Of a stretch of DNA of 64,000 bases, positions 49,647-58,671 are shown one piece after another (positions within the stretch are counted from its first letter, which is position 1; each line of letters begins with the position of its first letter). This stretch comes from Sphingopyxis sp. CCNWLW2. Lineage in GTDB: Bacteria > Pseudomonadota > Alphaproteobacteria > Sphingomonadales > Sphingomonadaceae. The position numbers and the translations under genes were made by a program. Location: positions 1,677,001 through 1,741,000 of the forward strand of contig NZ_JBAWKJ010000001.1 of the NCBI RefSeq assembly GCF_037095755.1, read 5' to 3'. Under the pieces are notes generated by a model. That model saw only the letters and a program-made list of their open reading frames with translations. It searched no databases and was not told where the DNA came from.

Positions 49647-51473
49647 ATGAAAGCCATGATTTCGACGCTGTCGCTTGCCCTGTCGCTCGCGGTGGCGACC
49701 CCCGCTTTTGCCCAAACCGCGGCGACGGCCGCACCCACGGCAGCCGACGCCGACGCCTTTATCGCGTCGGTCGAAAAGGACCTGTTCGACTATACGGTCG
49801 AGGCGAGCCAGGTGAACTGGGTCAACAGCACTTACCTGACCGAAGATACCGATGCGATGGCGTCGCGGATCAACGCGGTGGGCACCGAAAAATCGGTCAA
49901 ATATGCGCTCGAAGCCGCCAAATATAAGGATGTGGCGGGGCTCAGCGCCGACACGAAGCGCAAGCTCGACATATTGCGCACCGGCATCGTGCTGCCCGCG
50001 CCGACGACCCCGGGCGCCGCGGCCGAGCTTAACACGATCGCGACCGACCTGCAGTCGCAGTACGGCAAGGGCCGCGGCACGCTGGACGGCAAGGAAATCT
50101 CGGGCTCGGACATCGAGGCCGCGATGGGCGACCTCAAGCACACGCCGGCGCAATTCGCCGAAATGTGGACGAGCTGGCACGACAAGGTCGGCGCGCCGAT
50201 GAAGGATGATTATGCCAAGCTGGTCGGCATCGCGAACGCCGGCGCGAAGGAGCTGGGTTTCGCCGACACGGGCGCGATGTGGCGTTCGGGGTACGACATG
50301 CCACCCGAGGAATTCGCCAAGGTCACCGAGAAGATCTGGCAGGACATGAAGCCGCTATACGTCGCGCTCCACACCTATGTCCGCTGGAAGCTGAACGAGA
50401 AATATGGCGACGCGGTGCAGGCCAAGACCGGTCCGATCCGCGCCGACCTGCTCGGCAATATGTGGGCGCAGGAATGGGGCAATATCTACCCGCTCGTCGC
50501 GCCCGCGGGGACCGGCGACCTCGGCTATGACATCGGCGACCTGTTGACCGCGCAGGGCAAGACCCCGCTCAACATGGTCAAGGCGGGCGAGAATTTCTAT
50601 TCGTCGCTTGGGCTGGCGCCGCTGCCCGAAACCTTCTGGAAGCGCAGCCAGTTTCTGAAGCCCGCCGACCGCGAAGTCGTCTGCCATGCCTCGGCGTGGG
50701 ATGTCGACAATAAGGACGATATCCGCATCAAGATGTGCATCAAGGTGAACGGCGACGATTTCATCACGATCCACCACGAGCTTGGCCACAATTATTATCA
50801 GCGCGCGTACAACAAGCAGCCGTTCCTGTACCTCAACGGCGCGAACGACGGCTTCCACGAGGCGATCGGCGATTTCGTCGCGCTGTCGATCACGCCGCAA
50901 TATCTCGTCGACATCGGGCTGCTCGACAAGGCGAAGGTGCCGAGCGCCGACAAGGACATCGGCCTGCTGCTGCGTCAGGCGATGGACAAGGTCGCCTTCC
51001 TGCCCTTCGGCCTGCTCGTCGACCGCTGGCGCTGGGGCGTCTTCGACGGGTCGATCCAGCCCGCCGATTACAACAAGAAATGGACCGAGCTGCGCACGCA
51101 ATATCAGGGTATCGTCCCGCCGGGCGCGCGGCCGGCGAATGCGTTCGACGCGGGCGCGAAGTTCCACATTCCGGGCAACACGCCCTACACGCGCTATTTC
51201 CTCGCGCGCGTGCTGCAGTTCCAATTCTATCAGGCGGCGTGCAAGCAGGCCGGGTGGAAGGGGCCGCTCCATCGCTGCTCCTTCTATGGCAACAAGCAGG
51301 TCGGCGCGAAGCTGAACGCGATGCTCGAAATGGGCGCGTCGAAGCCCTGGCCCGATGCGCTGCAGGCCTTCACCGGCAGCCGCGAAATGTCGGGCAAGGC
51401 GATGGCCGATTATTTCGCGCCGCTGAAGACATGGCTCGACGCGCAGAACAAGGGCAAGCCGCAGGGCTGGTGA
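49647..51473 (+). CDS. M2 family metallopeptidase (peptidyl-dipeptidase, ACE-like)
   Basis: A 608-residue secreted zinc peptidase. The signal peptide (residues 1-23) ends AFAQ. The zinc site is HELGH (377-381) with third ligand Glu405 (HEAIGDF), and the substrate-binding 'YYQRAYNKQPFLYLNGAN' is intact. Bacterial homologues of angiotensin-converting enzyme remove C-terminal dipeptides in the periplasm. Length is typical. It is a single gene with a strong terminator at 51498-51528. Confidence 0.95.
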   Translation: MKAMISTLSLALSLAVATPAFAQTAATAAPTAADADAFIASVEKDLFDYTVEASQVNWVNSTYLTEDTDAMASRINAVGTEKSVKYALEAAKYKDVAGLSADTKRKLDILRTGIVLPAPTTPGAAAELNTIATDLQSQYGKGRGTLDGKEISGSDIEAAMGDLKHTPAQFAEMWTSWHDKVGAPMKDDYAKLVGIANAGAKELGFADTGAMWRSGYDMPPEEFAKVTEKIWQDMKPLYVALHTYVRWKLNEKYGDAVQAKTGPIRADLLGNMWAQEWGNIYPLVAPAGTGDLGYDIGDLLTAQGKTPLNMVKAGENFYSSLGLAPLPETFWKRSQFLKPADREVVCHASAWDVDNKDDIRIKMCIKVNGDDFITIHHELGHNYYQRAYNKQPFLYLNGANDGFHEAIGDFVALSITPQYLVDIGLLDKAKVPSADKDIGLLLRQAMDKVAFLPFGLLVDRWRWGVFDGSIQPADYNKKWTELRTQYQGIVPPGARPANAFDAGAKFHIPGNTPYTRYFLARVLQFQFYQAACKQAGWKGPLHRCSFYGNKQVGAKLNAMLEMGASKPWPDALQAFTGSREMSGKAMADYFAPLKTWLDAQNKGKPQGW

Positions 51474-51497
51474 GCCGAGCGATCGACGACAAGCAGA

Positions 51498-51528
51498 AAG
51501 GCCGGGGCGGCGACGCCCCGGCCTTTTT
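51498..51528 (+). terminator. Intrinsic terminator of the M2 peptidase gene
   Basis: An 11-bp stem AAGGCCGGGGC (51498-51508) / GCCCCGGCCTT (51515-51525) followed by TTT. The last T is also the first base of the arsR stop triplet on the other strand. Confidence 0.85.
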
Positions 51529-51854
51529 CATTGCGCCTCGACCGACTGTTTGAACCGCGCGAGCCGTGCGCTCGCGGCGGCGGCGTGCGGGCCGATCCAG
51601 CGGTCGTGGATATCCTGGATCGGCACCGCGTTGAGATGGTTCCAGCGCTCGCGCCCGCGGCGCTCCGCGATCACCAGCCCCGCATCCTCCAGCACCTTCA
51701 GATGTTGCATCACCGTGCAGCGGTCGATGTCGGCGAAATGGCCGCACAGCGCGCCGGTCGTCAGCGGCTGGTCCTTCAGGTCGTCGAGAATCTGGCGCCG
51801 GATCGGCGAGGCGAGCGCCTTGAACGTCGCGTCGAACTGGTCGTGAATTGACAT
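51528..51854 (-). CDS. ArsR-family transcriptional regulator
   Basis: A 108-residue winged-helix protein: 'DATFKALASPIRRQILDDL' (residues 8-26), recognition region 'DIDRCTVMQHLKVLEDAGLV' and wing 'IAERRGRERWNHLN'. There are no metal-binding Cys pairs, so it belongs to the SRPBCC-linked ArsR group rather than the arsenic type. Divergent from the AHSA1-type gene, the usual partner of this group. Its ATG touches a perfect palindrome, the likely operator. ATG 51854 is used; a long upstream frame is spurious. Confidence 0.88.
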   Translation of the reverse strand: MSIHDQFDATFKALASPIRRQILDDLKDQPLTTGALCGHFADIDRCTVMQHLKVLEDAGLVIAERRGRERWNHLNAVPIQDIHDRWIGPHAAAASARLARFKQSVEAQ

Positions 51855-51871
51855 GTTATATAAATATAACA
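51854..51871. promoter_or_regulatory. ArsR operator palindrome
   Basis: TGTTATAT-AA-ATATAACA is a perfect 8-bp inverted repeat in the 48-bp gap between arsR and the AHSA1-type gene. It includes the first base of the arsR ATG and would block both divergent promoters when bound. Confidence 0.65.
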
Positions 51872-51902
51872 TAAAAGGATGTGACTCAAGCGGAGAATAG
51901 AC

Positions 51903-52385
51903 ATGGAACTGAAATTCAGGGTCGCGGCGCGGATCGCGAAACCGGTGGCCGAGGTGTTCGAGGCGGTCGCCGATCCGAAGACATTGTCCGAATATTTCAC
52001 CACCGGCGGCGCCGACGGCCGGCTCGAGACCGGCGCGACGGTGACGTGGGATTTCGCCGATTTCCCTGGCGCCTTTCCGGTCTATGTGACCGAAGTGGTC
52101 AAGGACGAGAAGATCGTCCTCGAATGGCAGGCGAGCGAAGGCGAGCCTCACAATGTCGAGGGCGCCGAGCAGAAGGACAGCGATTATCGCACCAAGGTGA
52201 CGATGCGCTTCAAGGGGCTCGACGACGGACGCACTTTGGTCGAGATCGCCGAGGAAGGCTGGCGCGAAAATCAGGGTGCGCTCAGCGCCTCCTACGGCAA
52301 TTGCCAGGGGTGGGCGCAGATGCTCTGCGCGCTCAAGGCGTGGCTGGAGCATGGCATCAACTTGCGCGAGGGCATGTATAAATAG
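51903..52385 (+). CDS. AHSA1/SRPBCC domain protein
   Basis: A 160-residue Bet v1-like protein of the AHSA1 group: 'ARIAKPVAEVFEAVADPKTLSEYFTT' (first strand and helix), 'GATVTWDFADFPGAFPVYV' and 'HGINLREGMYK' at the end. Family members bind small hydrophobic ligands or help chaperones; the ligand is unknown. It is paired with the divergent arsR, with which it probably forms a ligand-responsive unit. The ribosome site is GCGGAG. Confidence 0.87.
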   Translation: MELKFRVAARIAKPVAEVFEAVADPKTLSEYFTTGGADGRLETGATVTWDFADFPGAFPVYVTEVVKDEKIVLEWQASEGEPHNVEGAEQKDSDYRTKVTMRFKGLDDGRTLVEIAEEGWRENQGALSASYGNCQGWAQMLCALKAWLEHGINLREGMYK

Positions 52386-52562
52386 GCGGTGGCCATGAAC
52401 ACGAAACTCGACCGCAACGGAAAGCAGACCGCGATTTAAGCACGCGGTTCGACCGTCTTTACCTATGAAATTACTTGCTTTAGTTGCCTCCTCCCGGTTT
52501 GACGACCTTCCGGGAAATTGTCTCGGCACGGTTCGGGGCGGGCAGTATATTGCGGGGGCTTG

Positions 52563-53534
52563 ATGGCGAGATTTTGTTTTCGGGGAGCGGCCGTTGCGCC
52601 GCTGCTCGTATCGTTGGCGGCGTGTGGCGGTGGGGGCGGCGATACCGGAGGGGGCAGTCCCCCGGTCGTCGTTGCACCGGCCCCCACGCCAACCCCTACT
52701 CCGGCCCCGACACCCACTCCGACCTCGATGCAATACGCCGATCCCTTCGCGTTCGATCGCGAACGCTTTTTCGAGTCGGCGCTGGTCGAGGTTCGGTACG
52801 AAGAAGTCTACGACGACAACTCGCCGAGATTTTATAGTTTTGTGAGTTCCACCGGCAGAATCAACACGGCGCCCGGCGCGGCGGTGCTGACCTGGCATCC
52901 TGAAAAGAGCGGTTCGGTGCGGCTCGACAATGTGACGACCTCCTATGATTCCACCTCGCTAACCGCGCAAACGGCGGACGGTTTCCGTTTCATCCGTACG
53001 ATGCCTAGCGAACAGCATATCTATGGCTGGGGGCGCTCAAGCCAATTGCGGAACGTCGCCGTCGCCTATCAGGAAAAGCGGTGGGCCGGTTTCTTCGATA
53101 ATGGTCCGCGACGAGGTATCGAAACTACGCAATATTTCCTTGCCGGACAGCGGACCCCCGCGACTGATATGCCGACCGCCGGTGTCTTGTCTTACCAGGG
53201 CGCCAGCTCTTCGAGCCGCAGCGACCCGATCGTTCTGGGGCGAGACAGCCGGTGGTATCTGTCCGGGCAACAGACGCTCTCGGTCGATCTGACGACGGGG
53301 CGCGCGACCGGAAGCTGGACCGCAAACAACGGCCTGCGCTTTGAGCTGAACGGCGTGGTGCAGGGCGACAACAGTCTCCGCATTAACGGCACGATGGCAG
53401 CGGCGGACGGGAGCTTCAGCGGCCGGTTCATCGGTTTCTTCTATGGCCCCCAGGCGAGGGAAGTCGGAATATTGTTTCTTCTGGAGAGCCACAATTTTGC
53501 GACGGATGGATTCTTCGTCGGCGCGCGCCGCTGA
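52563..53534 (+). CDS. TbpB-like surface lipoprotein
   Basis: A 323-residue lipoprotein. The signal peptide has lipobox SLAAC (Cys21), then Gly-rich and Pro/Thr-rich spacers (about 22-56, including repeated PTPTP units) that hold the domain off the membrane. The C-terminal 100 residues form an eight-stranded-barrel pattern like transferrin-binding-protein B lobes: 'TGRATGSWTANNGLRFEL', 'GSFSGRFIGFFYGPQAREVG' and 'FATDGFFVGARR'. The ligand is unknown, and no SLAM-type translocon or TonB receptor is adjacent. ATG 52563 is chosen for the signal peptide. Confidence 0.72.
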   Translation: MARFCFRGAAVAPLLVSLAACGGGGGDTGGGSPPVVVAPAPTPTPTPAPTPTPTSMQYADPFAFDRERFFESALVEVRYEEVYDDNSPRFYSFVSSTGRINTAPGAAVLTWHPEKSGSVRLDNVTTSYDSTSLTAQTADGFRFIRTMPSEQHIYGWGRSSQLRNVAVAYQEKRWAGFFDNGPRRGIETTQYFLAGQRTPATDMPTAGVLSYQGASSSSRSDPIVLGRDSRWYLSGQQTLSVDLTTGRATGSWTANNGLRFELNGVVQGDNSLRINGTMAAADGSFSGRFIGFFYGPQAREVGILFLLESHNFATDGFFVGARR

Positions 53535-53554
53535 TATCCGACGATCGGATTCGT

Positions 53555-55036
53555 TTACCGAAAGGGCGGCTCGTTGAATGCGCGCAGTTTGCGGCTGTGG
53601 AGCTTGGCGCCCTCGTCGCGCATCGTCTCGCACGCGCGGATGCCGATCTGGAGATGCGCGGCGATCGCTTCCTCATAGAAGCGGTTCGCCTGTCCGGGCA
53701 GTTTGAGTTCACCGTGGAGCGGCTTGTCGCTGACGCAGAGCAAGGTGCCGTAGGGGACGCGGAAGCGATAGCCTTGCGCCGCGATCGTCGCCGACTCCAT
53801 GTCGATGCCGATCGCGCGCGATTGCGAGAAGCGCAGCGCGCTGTCGGTGTAGCGCAGCTCCCAGTTGCGGTCGTCGGTGGTGACGACGGTGCCGGTGCGC
53901 ATGCGTTTCTTGAGGTCGGCGCCGGTGGCGCCCGACACCGTTTCGGCGGCGGTCGCGAGCGCGACCTGCACTTCGGCGATCGGCGGGATCGGGATGGCGA
54001 CCGGCAGCACCGCGTCGAGGATATGGTCGTCGCGGAGGTATGCGTGCGCGAGCACATAATCGCCGATGCGCTGGCTGGGGCGCAGCCCGCCGCAGTGACC
54101 GATCATCAGCCACGCCTCGGGACGGAGCACCGCGAGATGGTCGCAGATCGTCTTGGCGTTCGAGGGGCCGACGCCGATGTTGACGAGCGTGATGCCGCCG
54201 CCGTCGGGGGCAATGAGGTGATAGGCGGGCATCTGGTGCCGCCGCCAGGCGCTGTCGGCGACGAGCGCGCTGGCGTTGACGCCCGGCTGGTCGACATAGA
54301 GCCCCGCGGCGCCGGCGAGCGCGGTGTAGCGGCCCTGACCGACCTGCGCCCCTGCCCAGGCGACGAATTCGTCGACGTAGCGATGATAGTTGGTGAACAG
54401 GATATAGCGCTGGAAATGCTCGGGGGCGGTGCCGGTATAGTGGCGGAGGCGCGCGAGGCTGAAATCGGTACGCAGCGCGTCGAACAGCGCGAGCGGCTGC
54501 GCCGCGGCCGGGTCTTGGCCGAAGAGGCCGTCGGCGAGTTCGTCGCCGATATCGGCCAATTCGGTGGTCGGAAAATGGCGCGCGAGTTCGAGCGGCGTGA
54601 CCCCGCCCATGTCCGACCCGTCGCTGGCGTCGAGCACATAGGGGAAGGGGATCTGCTGTCCGGTGCGCGTGACTTCGAGCGTGATGTCATAGTGGCGCGC
54701 GAGGAGCATGAGCTGTTCGCGGAGGTAATCGGCGAACAGGTCGGGGCGCGTCACCGTGGTGACGAACTCGCCCGCGCGTTCGAAGCGGCCGAAGGAGAGA
54801 TTATGCCCCTTCTGTCCCTCGCGCTGTTCGCCGGTGGTGACGAGGCGGATCGCGGGATAGTCGAACAGGCCCGTCGCCGCGGCGTCGGCCGGCGGCAGCG
54901 TGCGGTCGCGGACATAGGCGGCGATCGCCGATATGAGATTGGAGACCGACGTGCGGAACGCGGTTTGAAGTTCGGCGATGATCTCGTCGACGAGCGCGGT
55001 GGGGTCGGTGGTTTCTTGCGATGAATTGGATGTCAT
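53555..55036 (-). CDS. amn: AMP nucleosidase
   Basis: A 493-residue protein, normal length. It has the AMN N-terminal regulatory domain and a C-terminal nucleoside-phosphorylase fold: 'LVNIGVGPSNAKTICDHLAVLRPEAWLMIGHCGGLR', seen in pieces at about 280-320, and the ribose-binding 'IGIDMESATIAAQGYRF' with the catalytic acid in 'LLCVSDKPLHGELK'. It splits AMP into adenine and ribose 5-phosphate. Single gene, convergent with the TbpB-like gene (20-bp gap). Confidence 0.95.
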   Translation of the reverse strand: MTSNSSQETTDPTALVDEIIAELQTAFRTSVSNLISAIAAYVRDRTLPPADAAATGLFDYPAIRLVTTGEQREGQKGHNLSFGRFERAGEFVTTVTRPDLFADYLREQLMLLARHYDITLEVTRTGQQIPFPYVLDASDGSDMGGVTPLELARHFPTTELADIGDELADGLFGQDPAAAQPLALFDALRTDFSLARLRHYTGTAPEHFQRYILFTNYHRYVDEFVAWAGAQVGQGRYTALAGAAGLYVDQPGVNASALVADSAWRRHQMPAYHLIAPDGGGITLVNIGVGPSNAKTICDHLAVLRPEAWLMIGHCGGLRPSQRIGDYVLAHAYLRDDHILDAVLPVAIPIPPIAEVQVALATAAETVSGATGADLKKRMRTGTVVTTDDRNWELRYTDSALRFSQSRAIGIDMESATIAAQGYRFRVPYGTLLCVSDKPLHGELKLPGQANRFYEEAIAAHLQIGIRACETMRDEGAKLHSRKLRAFNEPPFR

Positions 55037-55063
55037 CGCGTCGCTGTTGCATGAAAATGTGAC

Positions 55064-55101
55064 AAAAGGGAAGGGGGCAGCCCGATGGCTGCCCCCTTCC
55101 C
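55064..55101 (-). terminator. Intrinsic terminator of the peroxiredoxin gene
   Basis: A 15-bp stem GGGAAGGGGGCAGCC (55068-55082) / GGCTGCCCCCTTCCC (55087-55101) with a 4-nt loop is followed on the minus strand by TTTTGTC. It lies 8 nt past the stop codon. Confidence 0.88.
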
Positions 55102-55108
55102 GAATTGC

Positions 55109-55591
55109 TTATAGCTGTTCGAGCATATGGTCGGCGCTCGACACCTTGAATTCGCCGGGGGCTTCGACGTTGAGCTGTTCGACGACGCCGTCGTTGACGA
55201 TCATCGAGAAGCGCTGGCCGCGCTTGCCCATGCCGAACGCCTTGCCGTCCATGGTGAGGCCGACGGCTTCGGCGAAATCGCCATTGCCGTCGGCGAGCAT
55301 CGTCACCGCGGAACCGGCATTCGCATTCTTGCCCCACGCGCCCATCACGAAGGCGTCGTTGACCGCGGTGCAGACGATTTCGTCGACGCCCTTGGCCTTC
55401 AGTTCCTCGGCCTTGTCGACGAAGCCCGGCAGGTGCTTGGCCGAGCAGGTCGGGGTGAAGGCGCCGGGGACCGAGAAGAGCGCGACCTTGCGGCCCTTGA
55501 AATAATCGGCGGTGCTGACCTGTTCGGGGCCGTTTTCGGTGACCTTTACGAAGGTGGCGTCGGGCAGCTTGTCTCCGGTCTGGATCGTCAT
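55109..55591 (-). CDS. Peroxiredoxin (Prx5/AhpC-TSA type)
   Basis: A 160-residue protein with the peroxidatic Cys49 in PGAFTPTCS, Thr46 and the Arg in 'GKRGQRFSM'. It fits the Prx5/hybrid peroxiredoxin group that reduces peroxides with thiol donors. There is no glutaredoxin fusion. ATG 55591 is chosen because AAAGGA lies 8 nt upstream; an ATG three codons earlier overlaps that site. It is divergent from the YqgE gene. Confidence 0.92.
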   Translation of the reverse strand: MTIQTGDKLPDATFVKVTENGPEQVSTADYFKGRKVALFSVPGAFTPTCSAKHLPGFVDKAEELKAKGVDEIVCTAVNDAFVMGAWGKNANAGSAVTMLADGNGDFAEAVGLTMDGKAFGMGKRGQRFSMIVNDGVVEQLNVEAPGEFKVSSADHMLEQL

Positions 55592-55721
55592 GGTCGGCAT
55601 CCTTTCATTGAGGGGATTTGGTGGCGTGACATTGGGTGAGCCGGTCGCCAAGTCAAGCGCGCCCGGGACCCGTTGTTCGAAAAGCTGGACCGCGCCGCCG
55701 CGACGCGGCATGATGGCGCCC

Positions 55722-56285
55722 ATGAGCACAGACCCCACCTGGTTCACCGGCCAGCTGCTGCTTGCGCTGCCGGGCATCGGCGATCCCCGTTTCGAACATT
55801 CGGTGATCGCGATGATCAGCCATGACGAAGAGGGCGCGATGGGGATCGGCATCGACGATCCGATCGATGGCATGACCGTCGGCGCGGTGCTCGACCAGCT
55901 CGAAATCGCGCACGACGTTCCGCTCGACCAACCCGTTTTTCTCGGCGGACCGGTCGAGCCGTCGCGCGGCTTCGTCCTCCACAGCCTCGACTGGGGCGGG
56001 CAGGAGGCGGTGCAGGTCGGCGATCGCTGGATGGTGTCGAGCTCGCACGATATATTGCGCGCGATCGGCGAGGGGCGCGGCCCTTCGCGCTGGCTGGTGG
56101 CGCTCGGTTATGCGGGCTGGTCGCCGGGGCAGCTCGAAGGCGAGATGGTTCGCCACGGCTGGCATGTCACGCCCGGCAGCGACGGCCTGTTGTTCGAAAC
56201 GCCGCCCGCCGAACGATGGCAGGCGGCGTTTGCCGAAGCGGGAGTGGACGCCCGCTTGCTGACCACCGAAGGCGGCGAGGCTTAG
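55722..56285 (+). CDS. UPF0301/YqgE-AlgH family protein
   Basis: A 187-residue protein with the full family signature: 'FTGQLLLALPGIGDPRFEHSVI' (residues 8-29), 'GAMGIGIDDPI', 'VFLGGPVEPSRGFVLHS' and 'ALGYAGWSPGQLEGEM'. The function is unknown apart from genetic links to alginate regulation in Pseudomonas. An ATG four codons upstream (55710) is an alternative start. Its 3' end overlaps the convergent TPR gene by 4 bp. Confidence 0.9.
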   Translation: MSTDPTWFTGQLLLALPGIGDPRFEHSVIAMISHDEEGAMGIGIDDPIDGMTVGAVLDQLEIAHDVPLDQPVFLGGPVEPSRGFVLHSLDWGGQEAVQVGDRWMVSSSHDILRAIGEGRGPSRWLVALGYAGWSPGQLEGEMVRHGWHVTPGSDGLLFETPPAERWQAAFAEAGVDARLLTTEGGEA

Positions 56286-56680
56286 CGCGCGAGCGCGAGC
56301 AGCGGACGGCCCTGATCGAGGTTGGCGCGTGCGGTGCGCGCGGCCCAGCGCGAATCGACATAGCGGCCATCGGCGAGTTCGAGATCATAGCGGATCGGGC
56401 TGCCGATCGCGTTGTCGTAGGCGGCGGCGGCTTCGGCGGTGCGACCCAGACGAGCGTAAGCGGTGCCAAGATTGATCAGTCGCGACGGGTCGCGCGCGTC
56501 GAGGCCGGTGTCGCCGGTCAGCTTTTCGACCGCGGCGCGATTTTCACCGGCCTTGAGCTCGGCATAAGCGACCGGAAGTACCTCCGAATCGGCTTGCGGC
56601 GCGGTAACGACGACGATCGATTGCGCCGCAGCAGGGCTCGCAAAGGCCAGCGCGAAGAGCGGCAGCAGAATTTTTTTCAT
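56282..56680 (-). CDS. Small exported TPR-like protein
   Basis: A 132-residue protein: a signal peptide ending SPAAAQ (residues 1-20), then 'VAYAELKAGENRAAVEKL', 'DPSRLINLGTAYARLGRTAEAAAAYDNAIG', here cut to the TPR core at about 63-90, and a C-terminal segment around 'YVDSRWAARTARANLDQG'. One to two TPR repeats are visible, so it is probably a periplasmic interaction protein. No partner is known. Three TTGTCACAA motifs lie 80-195 bp upstream of its start. Confidence 0.78.
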   Translation of the reverse strand: MKKILLPLFALAFASPAAAQSIVVVTAPQADSEVLPVAYAELKAGENRAAVEKLTGDTGLDARDPSRLINLGTAYARLGRTAEAAAAYDNAIGSPIRYDLELADGRYVDSRWAARTARANLDQGRPLLALAR

Positions 56681-56751
56681 CTTTCGTATCTCCCCGAAAA
56701 CTTTCGCCGATTTTCTCGCGTGCTGGGCAAAAAGTCAATATTTCCGGGGGT

Positions 56752-56984
56752 TTGTAACACTGTTGTCACAATAGCGAATTAAGCTAATCGCAAGGCGCAT
56801 TATAAGTCAGGATTTTCAGAATCTTGGCGATCTCGACTCGTTGTCACAAAATCGTGGCCGCGATTGTCACAATTGCGTCCGCTAAAAATTATTTTCGTGA
56901 GGTCGGTGCTTTTGCGCCGCCGATTCGTGCGTCCGGCATCCGGGTGGGCGGTGTCGATATTGCGATATAAAGAAAAGTTTATAT
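56752..56984. promoter_or_regulatory. Regulatory region between the TPR gene and ahcY
   Basis: The 403-bp gap 56681-57083 holds no gene that I can support. It contains TTGTCACAAT (56763-56772), TTGTCACAAA (56841-56850) and TTGTCACAAT (56864-56873), plus a related TTGTAACA (56752). It also contains an AT-rich palindrome ATATAAA-GAAAAG-TTTATAT (56965-56984) about 100 bp before ahcY. The first group may act on the TPR gene, and the palindrome on ahcY. Confidence 0.4.
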
Positions 56985-57083
56985 TTGATCGGTGGCGGCG
57001 TTTCGGCTAGGGCGCCGGGCATAATTACCTGACTTTTCGTGGCCGCTCGCCTGCGGCCGAACTCGCCTACAGGAGACTTAACC

Positions 57084-58499
<1,416 letters not shown>

Positions 58500-58671
58500 T
58501 CGGTCGAGGGCCTCGCCCTCGTCGTAACGATAGAAAACTGTGGACGGCGCGCCCATCGGACGATGCGGCGCGCCGATCCGTAATGACATGCGATTGAAAC
58601 ATGACTCTATCGCCTTTAGGGCTGGCGATCATGCGCGCGGGACATCCGGACAAGCGAGGAAATAAGACGGG

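Noticed and set aside
52396..52440. 14-codon frame (MNTKLDRNGKQTAI) after the AHSA1 gene
   Set aside because: It looks like a start with good codons but is too short and has no supporting signal; possibly a remnant of a lost gene.
57000..57083. Possible SAM or SAH riboswitch in the ahcY leader
   Set aside because: The pseudoknot and core sequences of the known SAM-II, SAM/SAH and SAH classes could not be recognised by eye; a covariance-model search would be needed.
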